DNA of 64,000 nt from Deltaproteobacteria bacterium (GCA_020633415.1 JACKDQ010000004.1:124001-188000); one strand, 5' to 3'. Positions 1 to 11,116 are shown, counted from the first letter of the stretch. A program made the numbers and translations. The notes: generated from the sequence alone by a model not told the origin.

Positions 1-1053
1 GTTCATGTTTGCGCTGGTGAACACCGCGTCGGCCTCGTCTGACTTGTCGAAGGTCGCCGGATCGAGCTCGATACTGTTGATGCGTTTGGATGCTGGCTCA
101 CCCGGTCGGGCGAAGTCGTAGCTCTGCTTGTAGAGCGTGTTGAATTCATGTTGGTAGCGCAAGACCAGCTCGGGGACGTTCTTGAGAAAGACGGTGTTTT
201 CGTCGTAGAGCGTTGCCGCTCCGCTGGTCCAGTTCCCGCTGCCAGTGATCAGCGTGGCGTCGTTTGCGGCAGCGACGTCACTAAACGGCCCATCGACGAT
301 CATGAACTTGTGATGTAGCTCTTTGCTCATCGTCGAAAAGCGCACTGGCAGTCCGGTGTGTTTCTCGATCAGGACCGATGCGGTCGCTGGGCACTTGGAG
401 GCACTGTAGTCGCTGTACTTCGGATCGCAGACCTTGCGATCGGCCTGAGCCGGGTGGAACAGCAAGCGGATCGTTACGCCGCGGTCCTTGGCGCGCTTGA
501 GGGCGGCGATGATCTCATCGCTATCCGTCTCATCGATCTTACTCGGTACACTGAGGTTATAGATCGCAATATCGATGTTGTGTTTTGCGCTGTTGATCGC
601 TCGTGCGATCCGCGGCAAGTGCGAATCGGCGATACTCGAGTGTGGCGAGAAGACCACATCGGCGGTTGCCGATGGTGTAGCGCAAGCGTCGTCGCTGAAC
701 GTTTGACCGACGCGCTCGATCGTCTTCGCACCGACGTACTTTACGTCGCTAACCACCTGCGACAGCGTGCCAAATAGAATGTCACCATCGCAATTGCCGT
801 CACTTCCGGCACGAACGGCGATCAACGAGCTGCGATGGTTCGAGTAAAAACCGATCGCTGCCAGCTGGTCATCGCCGTTCTTGCAGTCGTTGATGAACGC
901 GAGCAGCTGTTTCGCCTGACAGGCGGTCAGGCCATAGGTGTTCTCCCCTTTGCCGACCGCGCCTTCGCTGGGGCCTTCAGCTGTCAGGGGTTGGCAAGCC
1001 GCGCTCGCTAGCGCTGCGCCCAAGGCGAGCGCCCGAATCGAATGTCGAAACAT
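1..1053 (-). CDS. Phospholipase D-like (HKD) lipoprotein, truncated by window edge
   Basis: The frame stays open to base 1, giving 351 residues with the C-terminus outside the window. The start is ATG at 1053 with GGAGG six bases upstream. The N-terminus is a lipoprotein signal ending near Cys20 (ASAAC). Residues of about 133-164 resemble the start of a PLDc domain (FSPHSS...AKHNIDIAIYNLS). An HKD motif, HHKFMIVD, lies at residues 247-254 and is followed by GSGNWTSGAA, the usual GSxN element. PLD enzymes need two HKD motifs, so the second should lie beyond the edge. A nuclease or phospholipase acting at the cell envelope is likely; the substrate cannot be told. Confidence 0.85.
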   Translation of the reverse strand, partial: MFRHSIRALALGAALASAACQPLTAEGPSEGAVGKGENTYGLTACQAKQLLAFINDCKNGDDQLAAIGFYSNHRSSLIAVRAGSDGNCDGDILFGTLSQVVSDVKYVGAKTIERVGQTFSDDACATPSATADVVFSPHSSIADSHLPRIARAINSAKHNIDIAIYNLSVPSKIDETDSDEIIAALKRAKDRGVTIRLLFHPAQADRKVCDPKYSDYSASKCPATASVLIEKHTGLPVRFSTMSKELHHKFMIVDGPFSDVAAANDATLITGSGNWTSGAATLYDENTVFLKNVPELVLRYQHEFNTLYKQSYDFARPGEPASKRINSIELDPATFDKSDEADAVFTSANMN

Positions 1054-1233
1054 CAGGTCCTCCAGGATTCGGAGGCCGGCTGACCACTCTGGCCAGTCGC
1101 CGACGGGAAGGCGACAAGAGCCTCCCTGTTGTTTCGCACCTCGGGCCTACACGCGCTGGGTGCGAGCGACGAACAGTGCAGTCGCTATGCCAGCACGCTG
1201 AATCGACAGGACGCGGAGTGGCGGTTGCCGGTG

Positions 1234-1725
1234 CTAGATGCCGCAGCAGCCCGCAGCGCGAGCCCATTCGCAAAGCCCACAATCGCTGGCGGTCGATGGT
1301 GGCATGCCGCAGATGTTGGTGTTGCCCGCGAGCTCGCAGACGCACTCGTTGTTATCGCACGAGATCTTTGCAGACACGCCGGCGCTCGTGCAGCTCGATA
1401 TGCAGATCGCGACCGTTGGCACCCAGAACGGCGTGGGATCTTTCGTCGCCGAAACGACGCCGCAGCTCCATCGCTTCGGGTCCCTGCAGATGCTCGCCGA
1501 GCCATCTTTGCTGACGGTCTGATCCTGTTTGAGCCGCTGGTCGGGCAAGGCGGCGTCGGCGACCATCGCGCTATCGATCTGCGCATCTTTTTGCTGGGCA
1601 GCATCGGCGAACGCCAACGCATCAGCCTGGCCGAGGTCCGCTTGCGAAATCGGTGGTCCTGCACTTTCGCTGCAGGCGCCAACGATCAGTGCTGTTATCC
1701 AAAGTCCAATATGCAGCCGATCCAT
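1234..1725 (-). CDS. Small Cys-rich lipoprotein, unknown function
   Basis: The product has 163 residues. I start it at the ATG at 1725, which has AAGGA upstream and gives a clean signal (MDRLHIGLWITALIVGAC) with lipobox IVGAC. A longer in-frame start at 1791 would bury the signal sequence. After the Cys comes a D/A/Q-rich linker (about residues 20-75), then a domain with eleven cysteines (CRD...WSC, CISSC, CDNNECVC, CGLC, CC) suggesting disulfides in an exported domain. I do not recognise the family. It is divergent from ygeY and lies 180 bp upstream of the PLD-like gene, which reads the same way. Confidence 0.7.
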   Translation of the reverse strand: MDRLHIGLWITALIVGACSESAGPPISQADLGQADALAFADAAQQKDAQIDSAMVADAALPDQRLKQDQTVSKDGSASICRDPKRWSCGVVSATKDPTPFWVPTVAICISSCTSAGVSAKISCDNNECVCELAGNTNICGMPPSTASDCGLCEWARAAGCCGI

Positions 1726-1876
1726 CCGCGATCCTTTCGAAGATCGGCAGGCTATGCCAGCGGCGGCACCGAGCGCAACCAAACCACGCAAAGCGAACCG
1801 GCCAGCGTAAGTTTCGCCCCGCTACCCTGACGCATTAGGCTTGACAAACGACCACGCCAAAGCGCCAGATCCGCGG

Positions 1877-3103
1877 ATGGTTTTTTCACCCGACACACAG
1901 CGCGCCATCGCTCAGCAGGCTGAACAGTTGGCGCCACAGATGACCCGTTTTCTTAGAGAACTTCTCGAAATTCCTTCTTATTCTGCTCAGGAAGGCCCGC
2001 GGATCGCGCGGATCAAGCAGGAGATGGAAGCGGTCGGCTTCGACGAGATCAAGGTCGATGGTTTGGGCAGCATTTTGGGGCGCATTGGCTCCGGCAGCCG
2101 CGTGATCGCGATGGACGCGCACATCGACACAGTCGAGCCCGGCGATTTGAGCGCTTGGCCGCGCGACCCGTTCAAAGGCGAGGTCAAAGACGGTGTGATC
2201 TTTGGTCGCGGTGCCGCCGATCAAACCGGCGCGATGGCATCGATGGTCTATGCCGCAAAGATCATCAAGGCGCTCGGTCTTGAGGGCGACTACCAGCTGT
2301 GGATCACGGGTACCGTGATGGAAGAGGACTGCGATGGTCTTTGTTGGGACTACATCATCAAAGAGAACATCCTCCGACCTGAGGTGGTGGTGATTACCGA
2401 GCCGACCGACCTCGGTGTCTACCGCGGTCATCGGGGGCGGATGGAGATCGAGATTCGCGTTGCTGGGCGCTCGTGCCACGGTGCCCATCCGGAGCTCGGC
2501 GACAACGCGATCTACAAGATGGCACCGATCATCGCTGACGTTGAACGACTAAACGAATCGTTGGCTGCCAGCGCCGATCCATTCTTGGGTAAGGGCAGCT
2601 GCACGATTTCGGTGATCCGTTCGACCTCGCCCTCTCAGTGTGCCGTTGCCGACAGCTGCGCGATCCACGTCGATCGTCGACTGACCGCGGGCGAGACGCT
2701 TGAGCTGGCTGTCGCTCAGTTGGCCGACCTGCCGAGCGTTAAGAAAGCTCGCGGCGAAGTGGTCGTGCTCGAGTACGCCCGCGCGGCCTACACCGGTCTG
2801 ACCTACCCGATGCGCAAGTATTACCCGACTTGGACGTTGCCTGAAGATCATCCGGTGGTACGTGCAGGCGCGCGGGTCGCTGAAGCGGCGTTGGGACAAC
2901 CGGCCCGTGTGGCGCGTTGGGGCTTTTCGACCAACGGCATCGCCACCTGTGGTCTACACGACATCCCGACGATCGGTTTTGGTCCGGGGAACGAGATCCA
3001 TGCCCACACCACCGAAGACCAGGTGCCGATCGAGCATCTGGTCAAGGCGGCGCAGTTTTACGCGATGTTTCCCAAGATGTATCTCAACGAGGTAGCGCGA
3101 TGA
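1877..3103 (+). CDS. ygeY: YgeY-family M20 metallohydrolase (selenium/purine cluster)
   Basis: This M20-type zinc peptidase/deacylase has metal-site motifs DAHIDT (about residue 80), GRGAADQ (about 112), the MEEDCDGLCW signature with two catalytic-type glutamates (about 148), TEPTD, and NEIHAHTTED near the C-terminus. The VYRGHRGRMEI and CAVADSC segments are characteristic of E. coli YgeY. Starting at ATG 1877 gives 408 residues and places MTRFLRE at the same distance from the N-terminus as in YgeY; an in-frame TTG at 1841 would add 12 residues. The gene overlaps ygeW by four bases (ATGA). YgeY works in anaerobic purine/urate breakdown, downstream of selenium-dependent hydroxylases; its exact substrate here is inferred. 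Confidence 0.88.
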   Translation: MVFSPDTQRAIAQQAEQLAPQMTRFLRELLEIPSYSAQEGPRIARIKQEMEAVGFDEIKVDGLGSILGRIGSGSRVIAMDAHIDTVEPGDLSAWPRDPFKGEVKDGVIFGRGAADQTGAMASMVYAAKIIKALGLEGDYQLWITGTVMEEDCDGLCWDYIIKENILRPEVVVITEPTDLGVYRGHRGRMEIEIRVAGRSCHGAHPELGDNAIYKMAPIIADVERLNESLAASADPFLGKGSCTISVIRSTSPSQCAVADSCAIHVDRRLTAGETLELAVAQLADLPSVKKARGEVVVLEYARAAYTGLTYPMRKYYPTWTLPEDHPVVRAGARVAEAALGQPARVARWGFSTNGIATCGLHDIPTIGFGPGNEIHAHTTEDQVPIEHLVKAAQFYAMFPKMYLNEVAR

Positions 3104-4305
3104 GCCAACCGACCCGAGCGCAATTGGAGCAGCAACTGGCGGCGTTGTCGGACGCCAACAACTCGCTTTACAACCGCGACTTCCTGTTGACCTGGGAGTT
3201 GTCAGACCAAACGATCGGCCAACTCTTGCAGGTGGCTCAGCTGATCGAAGGGCTCTACCGCAACAACATCGCGCTTGGGGCGTTCGATAGCGGTTTGGCG
3301 CTGTCGATCTTTCGCGACAAGTCGACGCGCACGCGCTACTCGTACACGGCCGCCTGCAATCTCGTCGGCCTGACCCACGAAGAACTCGAAGAGACCAAGA
3401 GCCAAGTCACGCACGGCGAGACGCTGCGCGAGACGGCGACGATGATCGGCTTTCTGACCGAGATCGTCGGGATTCGCGACGATGTATTGCTTGGCGTCGG
3501 CCACAAGTACATGACCGACTTCGCCGCGGCGCTCGAAGATAGCTACAAGGCGGGTGTGTTGGCACAGCGCCCAGGCCTAATCAATCTGCAGTGCGATCTC
3601 GACCACCCAACCCAATCGCTGTCGGACCTGCGCCACCTCGCGGAGACCTTCGGCGGCCTTTCGCAGCTGCGCGGCAAGAAGATCGCGATGACTTGGGCCT
3701 ACTCGCCGACCTACGGAAAACCGCTGTCGGTTCCGCAGGGAATCGTCGCTTTGATGACGCGATTTGGAATGGACGTCGTGCTCGCCCACCCACCGGGCTA
3801 CGAGCTACTCGACGAACCGCTCGATGCCGCGCGCAAATTCGCCGCGCAAAGTGGCGGTTCGTTTTCGCAGGCCGCGTCGATGGACGAAGCGTTCGATGGC
3901 GCTGACATTATCTACCCCAAGAGCTGGGCGCCGCGCGAAACGATGGAGCGCCGGCCCGAGGCAACACAAAAAGGTGGAAGCGAGGCGCTCGCGCAGCTGG
4001 AGCGCGAAGCCCTGGCCCAAAATGCCGCTCATACCGACTGGGAATGCAACGCCGAGAACTTGAAAAAGACCAAAGATGGCAAAGCGCTCTATATGCACTG
4101 TCTACCCGCCGACATTAGCGGCGTTTCCTGCGCCAAAGGTGAGGTATCGGCCGATGTGTTCGAGCGCTATCGCCTCGCGACCTACCGTGAAGCCGGCTAC
4201 AAGCCGTTCATCATCGCTGCCGCGGCACTCTGCCTGCGCTTCGAGCGACCCCAGGATGTGCTTGCCGCCTCGCTCAAGCGCGGCGCCGCCCGTCGGGCTG
4301 GCTAG
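3100..4305 (+). CDS. ygeW: Knotted carbamoyltransferase YgeW
   Basis: The product has 401 residues, close to the roughly 396 of E. coli YgeW. It shows the carbamoyl-phosphate loop STRTR (residues 75-79), the HPTQ motif (about 170) and MHCLPAD (about 330), all hallmarks of the aspartate/ornithine carbamoyltransferase fold. The insertion GKPLSVPQGIV and the C-terminal TYREAGYKPF segment fit the YgeW branch rather than OTC or PyrB. The start overlaps the ygeY stop (ATGA), so the two are translationally coupled. In purine catabolism YgeW is thought to release carbamoyl phosphate from a ureido intermediate such as 2,3-diureidopropionate, saving ATP. That role is family knowledge, not shown here. 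Confidence 0.9.
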   Translation: MSQPTRAQLEQQLAALSDANNSLYNRDFLLTWELSDQTIGQLLQVAQLIEGLYRNNIALGAFDSGLALSIFRDKSTRTRYSYTAACNLVGLTHEELEETKSQVTHGETLRETATMIGFLTEIVGIRDDVLLGVGHKYMTDFAAALEDSYKAGVLAQRPGLINLQCDLDHPTQSLSDLRHLAETFGGLSQLRGKKIAMTWAYSPTYGKPLSVPQGIVALMTRFGMDVVLAHPPGYELLDEPLDAARKFAAQSGGSFSQAASMDEAFDGADIIYPKSWAPRETMERRPEATQKGGSEALAQLEREALAQNAAHTDWECNAENLKKTKDGKALYMHCLPADISGVSCAKGEVSADVFERYRLATYREAGYKPFIIAAAALCLRFERPQDVLAASLKRGAARRAG

Positions 4306-4568
4306 CCCCGCGCGCGCTTCTAGTAAATATCCTGCAATTACAAATAGTTAGAATCTAATAGCCGAGCCAGATGTCCGGATCGGAAGCGATCTTGAGGCCG
4401 AGCGTGGGCCAGCGGCAGCTTGGGCGGCATTCGCTCTTGTGACCCGCGGTGATCCTTTGGTAAAAACGCAGATTCTCTAGCCGCTGCGCGCTGTCGCGGC
4501 CGGCAACTTCGTACGAGCATAGCCATTTGCGAAGCGCACGATCGGGTAGATACGTGGAGGTTGAAGCG

Positions 4569-6443
<1,875 letters not shown>

Positions 6444-6455
6444 ACCCAAGCCCCG

Positions 6456-7076
6456 CTAATACTCTCTGAGATACGGACCCTGTCGCTCAAGTGCGGTCGT
6501 CTGCGTGTTGTAGCGCAGATGCATCTCGTTGTACTCCCAGCGATAGGTTCCGCCAGCGCCGCAGTTCGGTGAGCGATAGGCGCGCAGCATTGCATAGGCG
6601 CTCTCACCGCCCGCGGCACGGTTGCTCCAGCCGTAATAGTTGTAGGTGTAGCGAACGTTGCCTTCTGGATAAAACAGCAGCTTGTTCCAAACGTAGTAGC
6701 GCTCGTAGGTCTTGAAATAGAGGTCGACGTCGCTGCGCTGTGCAGTACCGCCGCGCGTGCAGACCGTGTACCAGGAGGGGCCGTAGCCGTAGCCGTATTT
6801 GTAGGCCGAGGTGTAGCTGCTGACATAGGCATCGGCGACTGGCAGTGATTGATGCGCTGCGTAGTACGCCTGGGCGGCGGTCGCGATCTTGTTTAGATTG
6901 TGGATCGCTTCGGTTCGCTGAGCGCGACGGATGTAGCGCAGGTACCCTGGGATCGCCACCGAGGCCAGCAGGCCGACGATGGCGATCATCAGCATCATCT
7001 CGGCCAGCGAGAAACCGCCTTCGCCGCGTTTGCGCGAAGCGCCGCCGAGGCGCCGCAAACTACTTGGTCCCTGCAA
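6456..7076 (-). CDS. Type IV pilin-like (prepilin) protein, Tyr-rich
   Basis: The product has 206 residues. A prepilin peptidase site and helix are clear: GGFSLAEMMLMIAIVGLLASVAIPGYLRYIRRA, with the Phe+1 and Glu+5 expected after cleavage at Gly. The rest is rich in Tyr and Trp (YKYGYGYGPSWY and similar) with two late cysteines or so. The start is TTG at 7076, supported by AAGGAG eight bases upstream; it lies inside the end of the upstream gene, so translation is coupled. No other pilus assembly genes are in view, so it could be a minor pilin, a type II secretion pseudopilin or a competence pilin. Confidence 0.82.
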   Translation of the reverse strand: MQGPSSLRRLGGASRKRGEGGFSLAEMMLMIAIVGLLASVAIPGYLRYIRRAQRTEAIHNLNKIATAAQAYYAAHQSLPVADAYVSSYTSAYKYGYGYGPSWYTVCTRGGTAQRSDVDLYFKTYERYYVWNKLLFYPEGNVRYTYNYYGWSNRAAGGESAYAMLRAYRSPNCGAGGTYRWEYNEMHLRYNTQTTALERQGPYLREY

Positions 7077-8208
7077 TGAGCAGCTCCTTGGTGATGAACT
7101 TGGTTACGTTGCCGCTCTTGTCGGAGGCGAAGATCGTCACGCGGTAGCGCTTGCCGACAACCGGTGTGTGGTCGACAAGCTTCGGTTCGGCGGTCGTCGT
7201 CAACAGCGTGTCGTTCTGATGCCAGCCGAAGCTGAAACTTAACTTCTCGTCATCGGGATCGTAGGCCATCATATCGACCAACAGCACGCCGTCCTGCTGG
7301 CGCAAGGTCGCCTGTTCGATACGTGGCGCTCTACTCTCTGCATCGATGTCGGTTGGCGGGGCTAGGTTGGCCTTGACCGCCATCCCCGGTACGTCGGGGA
7401 CGGCCAGCGCGGGCGGCGGTGCCTTGGGCTCGGAAAGCTCAAACCAGAGAAAGGTGGCGCGTGCGGCGGCCAAGACGCCGACAAAAATCGCCAGCTTCTT
7501 GGCGCGCGACATGCGCCGTGTCGGATCGAAAACTGCTTTTGGTTTCGGTTTATCGCTGCGCTTTGTTGCTTGCTTCGCGGCCTGGACCGCGGCGCGCATT
7601 TCCGGGTCCGGTGGTCCAGTGAGATTGCGACCGCTGAGTTTATCGACCTCGCGGCGCAAGGCGAAGTACGCGTCGAGCATTCCGGCGCGCTTTTGCTGCA
7701 GGGCATCGTCGTCGCGGATGTTGTCGAGAAACTGGGACTGCTGGTCCAACAACGCATCGGCGTCCTTGAGCACACGCTGTCCCTCAGCCTCGCTCAGCGT
7801 CATCGCATGCCGCAAATGGCTGAGCGTGTCCGCCAGCACCTGGCGGCGGATGTCTAGATCGTCGTCGAGATTGGACACGGACACAGGGCCCGAATCTTCC
7901 AGGTCAAGGTCGATGTCAGAGAGCAGCTCTTCGAGCGAGAGGCCCGTCGATTTCCCTGCTTTGATCTGCTCGATCTCTCCGGTGATCACAAACTCTCGTG
8001 GCGCCAACAGTGGGTTGGCGAGCACGGCGACGTTGTGGCTATCGACCGGATCGTTGTGTGCGATCCGCTGCACCTGCTCGGCGACGCTGCCCCTCGCGTC
8101 GCCGGCGTTTGCTAAGGGAGCAGTCTGCTCCTCGTCGCGCGATGGATCGATTTCGCGCGCAGCTTTTTGCGCTTCATTGCGCACGGAAGTTTGCCGGTCG
8201 CGGTCCAC
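7060..8208 (-). CDS. Membrane-anchored protein of unknown function
   Basis: The product has 382 residues from a GTG start. The N-terminal 225 residues or so are charged and probably cytoplasmic, with Asp-rich runs (LLSDIDLDLEDSG) and a helical stretch (about 120-190). A basic patch (RRMSRAKK) precedes a single membrane segment (about 237-255), then an APP-rich linker and a C-terminal domain of about 110 residues that reads like a beta-sandwich (VDMMAYDPDDEKLSFSFGWHQND, YRVTIFASDKSGNVTKF). It overlaps the pilin gene by 17 bases, so the two form a unit. I do not recognise the family; a role connected with the pilin is inference from coupling only. Confidence 0.7.
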   Translation of the reverse strand: MDRDRQTSVRNEAQKAAREIDPSRDEEQTAPLANAGDARGSVAEQVQRIAHNDPVDSHNVAVLANPLLAPREFVITGEIEQIKAGKSTGLSLEELLSDIDLDLEDSGPVSVSNLDDDLDIRRQVLADTLSHLRHAMTLSEAEGQRVLKDADALLDQQSQFLDNIRDDDALQQKRAGMLDAYFALRREVDKLSGRNLTGPPDPEMRAAVQAAKQATKRSDKPKPKAVFDPTRRMSRAKKLAIFVGVLAAARATFLWFELSEPKAPPPALAVPDVPGMAVKANLAPPTDIDAESRAPRIEQATLRQQDGVLLVDMMAYDPDDEKLSFSFGWHQNDTLLTTTAEPKLVDHTPVVGKRYRVTIFASDKSGNVTKFITKELLIAGTK

Positions 8209-8242
8209 GAGTCCGCCTTGAGTCGAACGGTAGATGGATAAT

Positions 8243-8305
8243 TAACCCTAAGGTTATCAGAACTTCGCGCTCGGCAAAACCGCTGCGATTTTAACCGCGC
8301 GGTTA
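8243..8305. promoter_or_regulatory. Twin TAACC-N4-GGTTA palindromes
   Basis: Two perfect palindromes with identical arms lie at 8243-8256 (TAACCctaaGGTTA) and 8292-8305 (TAACCgcgcGGTTA), their centres 49 bp apart. They sit in the short gap between the end of the threonine-synthase-like gene and the GTG of the membrane protein/pilin unit. Neither has a T-run in either direction, so terminators are unlikely. Paired operators for a dimeric regulator of the leftward unit are the simplest reading, but no regulator is identified. Confidence 0.45.
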
Positions 8306-8312
8306 GGCCGGC

Positions 8313-9623
8313 CTAGTCGCCGCGCGTGACGCCGGTAAACGCGACGAGCGCCGAGCGTGGGCGGTCGCCGCTGGCGAGCAGTCCAGCGAGGCCAGCACTG
8401 CCCGTCGGATCGACATCGATCGCGGTGTGTTGATGGGCCAATCGGTGGGCACGCGCTAGCTCGGCTTCCTCGGCGATCAGCGCAGTGCCGCCGCTGCAGA
8501 GCATCCCGCGGCAAGCAAACAGCCAATCGTAGGTCTCGTCATCGAGAATGCCGCTGGCAACGCTACTCGGCGTTGTTGGCCATGGTGACATGAAGGCGCT
8601 GCGCTGCTGGGCGGCCTCGCTGAGCAGCTGGTCGACAACCGTCTCGGCGTTGGGCGCACAACGACGTAGATCGGGCCGCTGGAGCAGTCGCTCCAGGGCG
8701 AGGTGTAGCGGAAACGCCGATCGGGTCTGCACGGTGCAAAGCCGAGGTCGGTCTCGTCGTGATTCGAGTAGCGCGGAAAAACACGAAGATGCCAGCGCTC
8801 CGCCGCCGACTTGTAGCAGCAGCGCCTGGGGTGTGCGCGGGCCGAGTTGCTCGTCGATTTCATAGCCGAGCGTCAAGCCGCCATCGAGCGCTAAGGCATT
8901 GTCGGGACCCTGCACGGAAAACGGGATCGCGCCGGCGCTGACCGCGGCGACAAATCGGTGATAGCAGGGGTCACCGACGGTGGACCCCTCGCGGGGGCAA
9001 CGTTCGATCGTCGCACCGAGCTGCTGTAGACGTTCCACCACGCTCGGTCGAGCGTCGGGTGGAATATATACGGTTAGTGGGCGGCCTACCGCTTTGGCCA
9101 GGACGGCCGCCGCCAACGCAGCGTTACCGCAGCTTGCGATTGCAAGCGGTCGCTCGCGTGGGACGCCGGTCCCCTCGAGCCAGAGCAGCGTAGCCATCAA
9201 GTGGCGCGCCTTGTGAGAGCCACTGACGTTGCGCGTTTCATCTTTGATCCACAACGCTTCGACGCCGATCGCTGCGGCCAAAGCCGTGGCTTCGCTCAAC
9301 GGTGTGATGCAAAAGCCCTTGCCATCGGTATTGGCGATCTGTTCGTCGATCCGCGCGACGAGGTCCAGATAATCCCGATCGGTTAGCTCGCGCTGGCGCA
9401 GCAGCGTATAGACCCATAGGCGCTGCCGGTAGCGGCTATAGGGTTGCTGATGCGTGTCGTCGGCAGCAGGGAGCTCAACGCCCGCCGGCAGGCACCGATT
9501 GAGTACGTGGTCGACATCGCCCTGGCCGTAGTTCGGGCAGCGCAATGGGGCGCGCTCGTCGGCGAGTTGTTGACATCCAGTGCAGCGCGCTGTGATCGAC
9601 TGCGCATGCCGAGTATTCTGCAT
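8313..9623 (-). CDS. PLP-dependent enzyme of the threonine synthase-like fold
   Basis: The product has 436 residues. The N-terminal cysteines (CTGC...RCPN...DVDHVLNRC, residues 14-44) resemble the zinc-ribbon-like start of some threonine/cysteate synthases. The PLP lysine is in VSGSHKARHLM (about 150), the phosphate loop is SCGNAALA, and a GGGALAS glycine loop follows. The start overlaps the stop of the upstream PLP gene (TGATG), so the two are made together. The reaction is unknown. In this purine-type island it may help remove ammonia from 2,3-diaminopropionate or a similar product, a step DpaL (YgeX) performs in E. coli; that is inference. Confidence 0.75.
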   Translation of the reverse strand: MQNTRHAQSITARCTGCQQLADERAPLRCPNYGQGDVDHVLNRCLPAGVELPAADDTHQQPYSRYRQRLWVYTLLRQRELTDRDYLDLVARIDEQIANTDGKGFCITPLSEATALAAAIGVEALWIKDETRNVSGSHKARHLMATLLWLEGTGVPRERPLAIASCGNAALAAAVLAKAVGRPLTVYIPPDARPSVVERLQQLGATIERCPREGSTVGDPCYHRFVAAVSAGAIPFSVQGPDNALALDGGLTLGYEIDEQLGPRTPQALLLQVGGGALASSCFSALLESRRDRPRLCTVQTRSAFPLHLALERLLQRPDLRRCAPNAETVVDQLLSEAAQQRSAFMSPWPTTPSSVASGILDDETYDWLFACRGMLCSGGTALIAEEAELARAHRLAHQHTAIDVDPTGSAGLAGLLASGDRPRSALVAFTGVTRGD

Positions 9624-11116
9624 CAGAGCTTGACGCCGACGCGCTTATTGAACTCTTCGATCATTTCGTTCCAGGCGACGATCGATTGGCGCAGCGCGCG
9701 CCAAAAGGCCTGGCGCCGCCGCCGAGTAAAGTCCTCAAGCGAAACGCCTTGTTGCTCAACCCAGGTGAAGTAGCCCAAGTTGAAGATCCGTTGGCGCTCC
9801 TCGTGGGATAGTTCGCGGATATGGTCCGTGCCGCAGCCGAGGACGTGCTGTCCGTAGGTCTCCGCAGCGGCGAGCGCATCGAAGCCCTGAGCGAAGTAGC
9901 GCGTGCTCATCGCATCGCGCTCATCGACGTACATCGCGGCGCTGTCGGTCGCTACCGTGAAGATCGCTTGCTGTGGCCCGTAATCGTAATACTTGGCCGT
10001 CTTGATCGCCGCCAGTACGTTGCAAATCCCGGAGTAGCCGAGGGCTGAGAGCCGCTCGACAAACGACCGGTCGATGCCTCTGCGGCTGCTGAGGTAGGTC
10101 CTTCCGCTGTCAGTGTTGAACAAGATGTCGAGGGTGTCCGTTGCCTGGTCAGAGATCGCACAGGCCAGATCCGTATTCATCACGTTGTGGATCAGCGGCA
10201 GATGCTTGTCACCGATACCCTGAATGTTGTGCTCGCCGAAGCCATTGTAGAGCAGTGTCGGGCACTGCAACGCTTCGACGGCTACGATCTTTGCGCCGTG
10301 TCGTTCTTTGAGGGCATCACCGGCGGCCAATGTGCCAGCGGATCCAGTTGCCGAAACATAGGCTGCGAGCTCGAGCTGCGGGTGCTGAGTGCGCAGGTGA
10401 TCGAACAGCCGACCGAGCGCACGACCCGTGCAATGCAGATGGACCAAGTGATTACCGAACTCGCAGAACTGATTGAAGATCACCATCTGCGGGTCTGCGT
10501 CGAGCTCTGCGCACTTGTCGTAGATCTCCTTGACGTTGCTTTCCGAGCCTGGGGTGCGAATGATGTCTGCTTTGTCGCTGACCCAGTCTTCGAGCCACGC
10601 GAAACGCTGGCGACTCATACCCTCGGGAAGTACAGCGATGCCGCGACAACCGAGAATGCGCGAGATTGCCACGCCACCGCGACAGTAGTTGCCCGTCGAC
10701 GGCCACACCGCTCGGTGGCTTGTTGGGTCGAACTGGCCGGTGACCAGCCGCGGAACCAAGCAACCATATGCCGCAAGCACCTTGTGCGCGCGAATCATCG
10801 GAAATCGATCGCCGAGGGCGACGACGATTGGCGCACGCACGCCGGTCAGCTCGCTGGGCAAGACGAGATGATCGGGCACTGCCCTGAGCGTCTTTCGATC
10901 ACGGCCGTTGTACCAATGGACCCGAAAGAGGTTGAGTGGGTGGGCCTCGTCGGGTGCGATCTCAGCGAGTTTCTCTTGGATCACACGCGGGATCGTCGCT
11001 GGATCGGAGAGCTGGTCGAATGTCGGTAAGACGATCGATTGCTCGCGAAAGCGCTTGATCGTGTTGTCATAGACGCCCTTGTCGACGATCTCGGTTTCCA
11101 ACCCTAGACGAGCCAT
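9623..11116 (-). CDS. PLP-dependent lyase/synthase-fold enzyme in purine-type island
   Basis: The product has 497 residues starting at ATG 11116 (GGGGAAAAGAG upstream); an in-frame start at 11395 would add 93 unlikely residues that are antisense to nothing useful. The fold-type II PLP features visible are the PSTGNYCRGGVA loop (residues of about 160) and the SATGSAGTLAAGDAL glycine-rich loop. The C-terminal 100 residues (YFTWVEQQGVSLEDFTRRR) look helical. It is not DpaL/YgeX by sequence. Its place between ssnA and a second PLP gene suggests it acts late in the same catabolic route. The product and substrate are not known to me. Confidence 0.72.
   Translation of the reverse strand: MARLGLETEIVDKGVYDNTIKRFREQSIVLPTFDQLSDPATIPRVIQEKLAEIAPDEAHPLNLFRVHWYNGRDRKTLRAVPDHLVLPSELTGVRAPIVVALGDRFPMIRAHKVLAAYGCLVPRLVTGQFDPTSHRAVWPSTGNYCRGGVAISRILGCRGIAVLPEGMSRQRFAWLEDWVSDKADIIRTPGSESNVKEIYDKCAELDADPQMVIFNQFCEFGNHLVHLHCTGRALGRLFDHLRTQHPQLELAAYVSATGSAGTLAAGDALKERHGAKIVAVEALQCPTLLYNGFGEHNIQGIGDKHLPLIHNVMNTDLACAISDQATDTLDILFNTDSGRTYLSSRRGIDRSFVERLSALGYSGICNVLAAIKTAKYYDYGPQQAIFTVATDSAAMYVDERDAMSTRYFAQGFDALAAAETYGQHVLGCGTDHIRELSHEERQRIFNLGYFTWVEQQGVSLEDFTRRRRQAFWRALRQSIVAWNEMIEEFNKRVGVKL

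Noticed and set aside
1841..1846. TTGACA as a -35 element for ygeY
   Set aside because: No -10 lies at 16-18 bp, and the bases are inside the reading frame of an alternative start.
7346..8221. 291-residue frame on the plus strand
   Set aside because: Ser/Arg-rich shadow of the anchored protein on the opposite strand, with no domain or start signal.
10187..11029. 280-residue frame on the plus strand
   Set aside because: Antisense to the PLP enzyme gene; no recognisable domain.
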